64,000 nucleotides of DNA from Balanoglossus misakiensis (Eukaryota > Hemichordata), in contig CM082580.2 in the NCBI GenBank assembly GCA_040954595.2, forward strand, positions 7,936,001 to 8,000,000. The letters are read 5' to 3'. Below the pieces are notes generated by a model. It made no database searches and had not been told where the DNA came from. It saw nothing but the letters and a program-made list of their open reading frames with translations. Below are positions 61,766 through 64,000 of the stretch, piece after piece. Each line of letters begins with the position of its first letter. Within the stretch, counting starts at the first letter, position 1. The translations under genes and the position numbers were made by a program.

Positions 61766-64000
61766 CTACTGTATGCTTATCGGTTCCAGCACACAGGATG
61801 TCTAGGAAACGATATGGGCTGTCAACAACTTATACTCGAAGAGACACAAGGGCAGCGTGACTTACTTTTAATAAAACTACACTGGTTATCAAATGTACAT
61901 GACAGACATCAAAGGAAAGAGGAACTTAAAAGCGAAAGCATAGAGATATTTTTGAATTCAGATGTTGCAATATTTGGAGAAATATAAATTCAACACAAGG
62001 GTGCTCTTTAAGATGAAATCTTTATAATCACCACGACATAACCATCCTTCAATTTCTTGGATGATACACACGTTTCTCGCTTCCGGGAATCAGGCAGACA
62101 AGTGCACGGATATCTTTGAATTTTTTTAGCCCGCACGTGAAAGTTATTGAACATTACCATATGGACAAGACTGTACGTATCCTGTCGTTCAGTCAATATC
62201 ATCACCACTGGCTAGACTGCGGTGACCAGATAGATAGGCCTAGGGATACCTTTGGATGTCGATACTACGCATGTACATGTATTTGTAATACATGCGTAGT
62301 ATAGTTGTTGAAATAAACCGACGTTTGACATGTATAGCTGGTCACGTAGGTCGGTCGAATGTCGGTGGCCATGCCGTAATTCATTTGTATTAAACAGTGC
62401 CCCAGAGAAATCAATTAACGACGTCATTATTGTCAGTCTCATATCCAGGTAATCTTCTATTTTACGAGACATTTGGTTGAATGGTCGTGACTTCCGAAGA
62501 GATTAGATTTTTAGAGTCAGTTGAAGAGCAAGTCGGACAGACAGACGGACAGACAGACAGACAGACATGGATAGTGGAGACCTAGCCTATTACAGATTTT
62601 CACGCGGGCGGCCACGTAAAATAAAGTGCGCCATCACATGACCATGAGTAGACTTAGACAAGCGGTCCCTTCATAGTCAATTTCGTTCTCTTCAAATTAA
62701 TCATTTTTTATGAGAAACATGTCTTGTTCACTGAGACGCTTGGAATCGTGTATCCAGAGAAGCTCATCCACTATACCCGTCGCGGTGAAACAGTTTCCGG
62801 CATTTAAAGAGATCTCATATTTTGCCTCTACGCTGGCTGTAGGGAAAAAACGTTCAGGCAAACGGAGATTCCTCATACGTCAGTAAGCAGGATATGATGT
62901 TTTCCAACGCAAACAAAACAGACAAAATAAAATTACCCGCAAATGATTTATATCGTGACCCTTTAACCTACAAGTATACCCCAAATTCATGATTTAATTA
63001 CCGTAATAGCATATGTGCGGTTTCTGATTAGCTCTCATGCTCCGGTGAATCATTACTTTCGCCCAAACAAATCTTTATGCAATATTTATTTGAAAAAGAC
63101 TATGTCCAGAATCTATCTGTCTCTGTTTACCGACAGCAGGGAGTTCCAGCCTCAAGGTAAATCCGGTCATTATAGTTAGTCAAAGTCTCGGTGGACAGAA
63201 ACTAATGTTCGCTTTTATTAATGTGAAATGTAACAAAGACGATACAGAATCAGGATAACACATCTGGAGGTTGTTTTAATTGGCCTTATATTGGTATGCT
63301 TTACTGTTATTATTATTTGCCGCCTTCTTGTTGGTACTGATTAAAATCCAATATATAGAAATTTGGAATAATGCCGTAAACTTTGCTTTGAGTACTAGAA
63401 TATGCATATACAGCTCTGTATTCCTTTGAGAATGCTCAGAGTTTGTTTGGCAAATATAATAAAACATAATGCATATTTCCGACGTAATATCTTATACAAA
63501 TGGGTCCCCTGCCGATGATTAAAATACGATCTTAAATGTGTTGGGCCCGTCCAAAAAAATGTGCATGCATCGAACCACTCTGCAACCATGGAGCTAGGCA
63601 ATCACATGAACCGAGACCCACTATTCCACAGATTAGGCAAAGCACACAATGTCAGCAATGAATTTACGCACAGTGCACATCCAGTAATTGAAGGCTCGTG
63701 GCTATTTATGGTTAGGAAAAACCACGCTCAGCCAAAAAAAAAACACGGGATAGTTTCCTGACTGGTATGCTTTGGGGATTGATGTTTTACCCATCTAAAC
63801 GACAGGGCTGAAGGTTTTATCATAATAGGATAAACACAGTTTAAAGATGAAGAGATGATGATATCAAACTTATCCGCACATACGAATTCTCCCGTTTGAC
63901 GATGTAAAATCTCATTTTCTCAGACCTGAAAACGGCCTTCGCAACACGCCCCATCGATCCCAGTTTCATTCAAAGAGTGATTGAATTAAGGATTTGCCAA
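61766..64000. other. Right flank, no recognisable gene
   Basis: AT-rich sequence with a short (ACAG)n run near 62537-62568 and one perfect inverted repeat (62262-62302). The ORFs are short and lack start, splice or domain support. Confidence 0.5.
62262..62302. repeat. Perfect 14-bp inverted repeat
   Basis: atactacgcatgta at 62262-62275 and its exact reverse complement tacatgcgtagtat at 62289-62302, separated by 13 bases. Confidence 0.95.

Overview
The window is nuclear DNA of an animal. Genes are split into short exons with GT/AG splice sites, introns of about 0.1-1.8 kb carry tetranucleotide microsatellites and a small MITE-like repeat, and the proteins are mosaics of extracellular modules (EGF, CCP/sushi, C-type lectin, VWA, pentraxin, SEA, kringle, TSP1, FN3, MACPF). 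The domain shuffling, compact introns and a bursicon-type cystine-knot gene suggest a marine invertebrate, perhaps an invertebrate deuterostome such as a lancelet, hemichordate or echinoderm. No species can be named from the sequence alone.

1-10,630 (minus): the 5' 18 exons of a gene for a large type I membrane protein. Order: signal peptide, VWA, C-type lectin, EGF, Cys-rich GCC2/TNFR-like, two CCP, four EGF-like, pentraxin/LamG, seven EGF, SEA, second GCC2-like, transmembrane helix; the cytoplasmic tail runs off the left edge. 11,864-27,059 (minus): a complete 30-exon model of about 2,320 residues. Order: signal peptide, EGF-like, two FN3, kringle, PAN-like, PLAT-like, furin-type RRRKR site, C-type lectin, three TSP1, helical linker, MACPF, second PAN-like, beta-rich tail. 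The two genes lie head to tail and share a clearly homologous lectin module with identical intron phases. The aligned sugar-loop tripeptide is EPN in one and QPD in the other.

28.3-31.8 kb (plus): a divergent multi-exon transcription unit built from tandemly duplicated exons, without a long ORF. 38,517-39,475 (plus): the coding exon of a secreted 11-cysteine bursicon/DAN-like cystine-knot precursor. 42,611-46,747 (plus): a five-exon gene for an acidic 146-residue protein of unknown family. 48.03-61.77 kb: an uninterrupted satellite of about 156 copies of an 88-bp unit carrying two short dyads, with block-wise variants recurring about every 2.3 kb. The remaining stretches are intergenic with only weak gene signals.

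Best candidate for something undescribed: the MACPF mosaic (a predicted soluble pore-former with many recognition modules and a processing site) beside a membrane receptor with a sister lectin domain. That the two work together is inference; the domains, splice phases and adjacency are read from the sequence.
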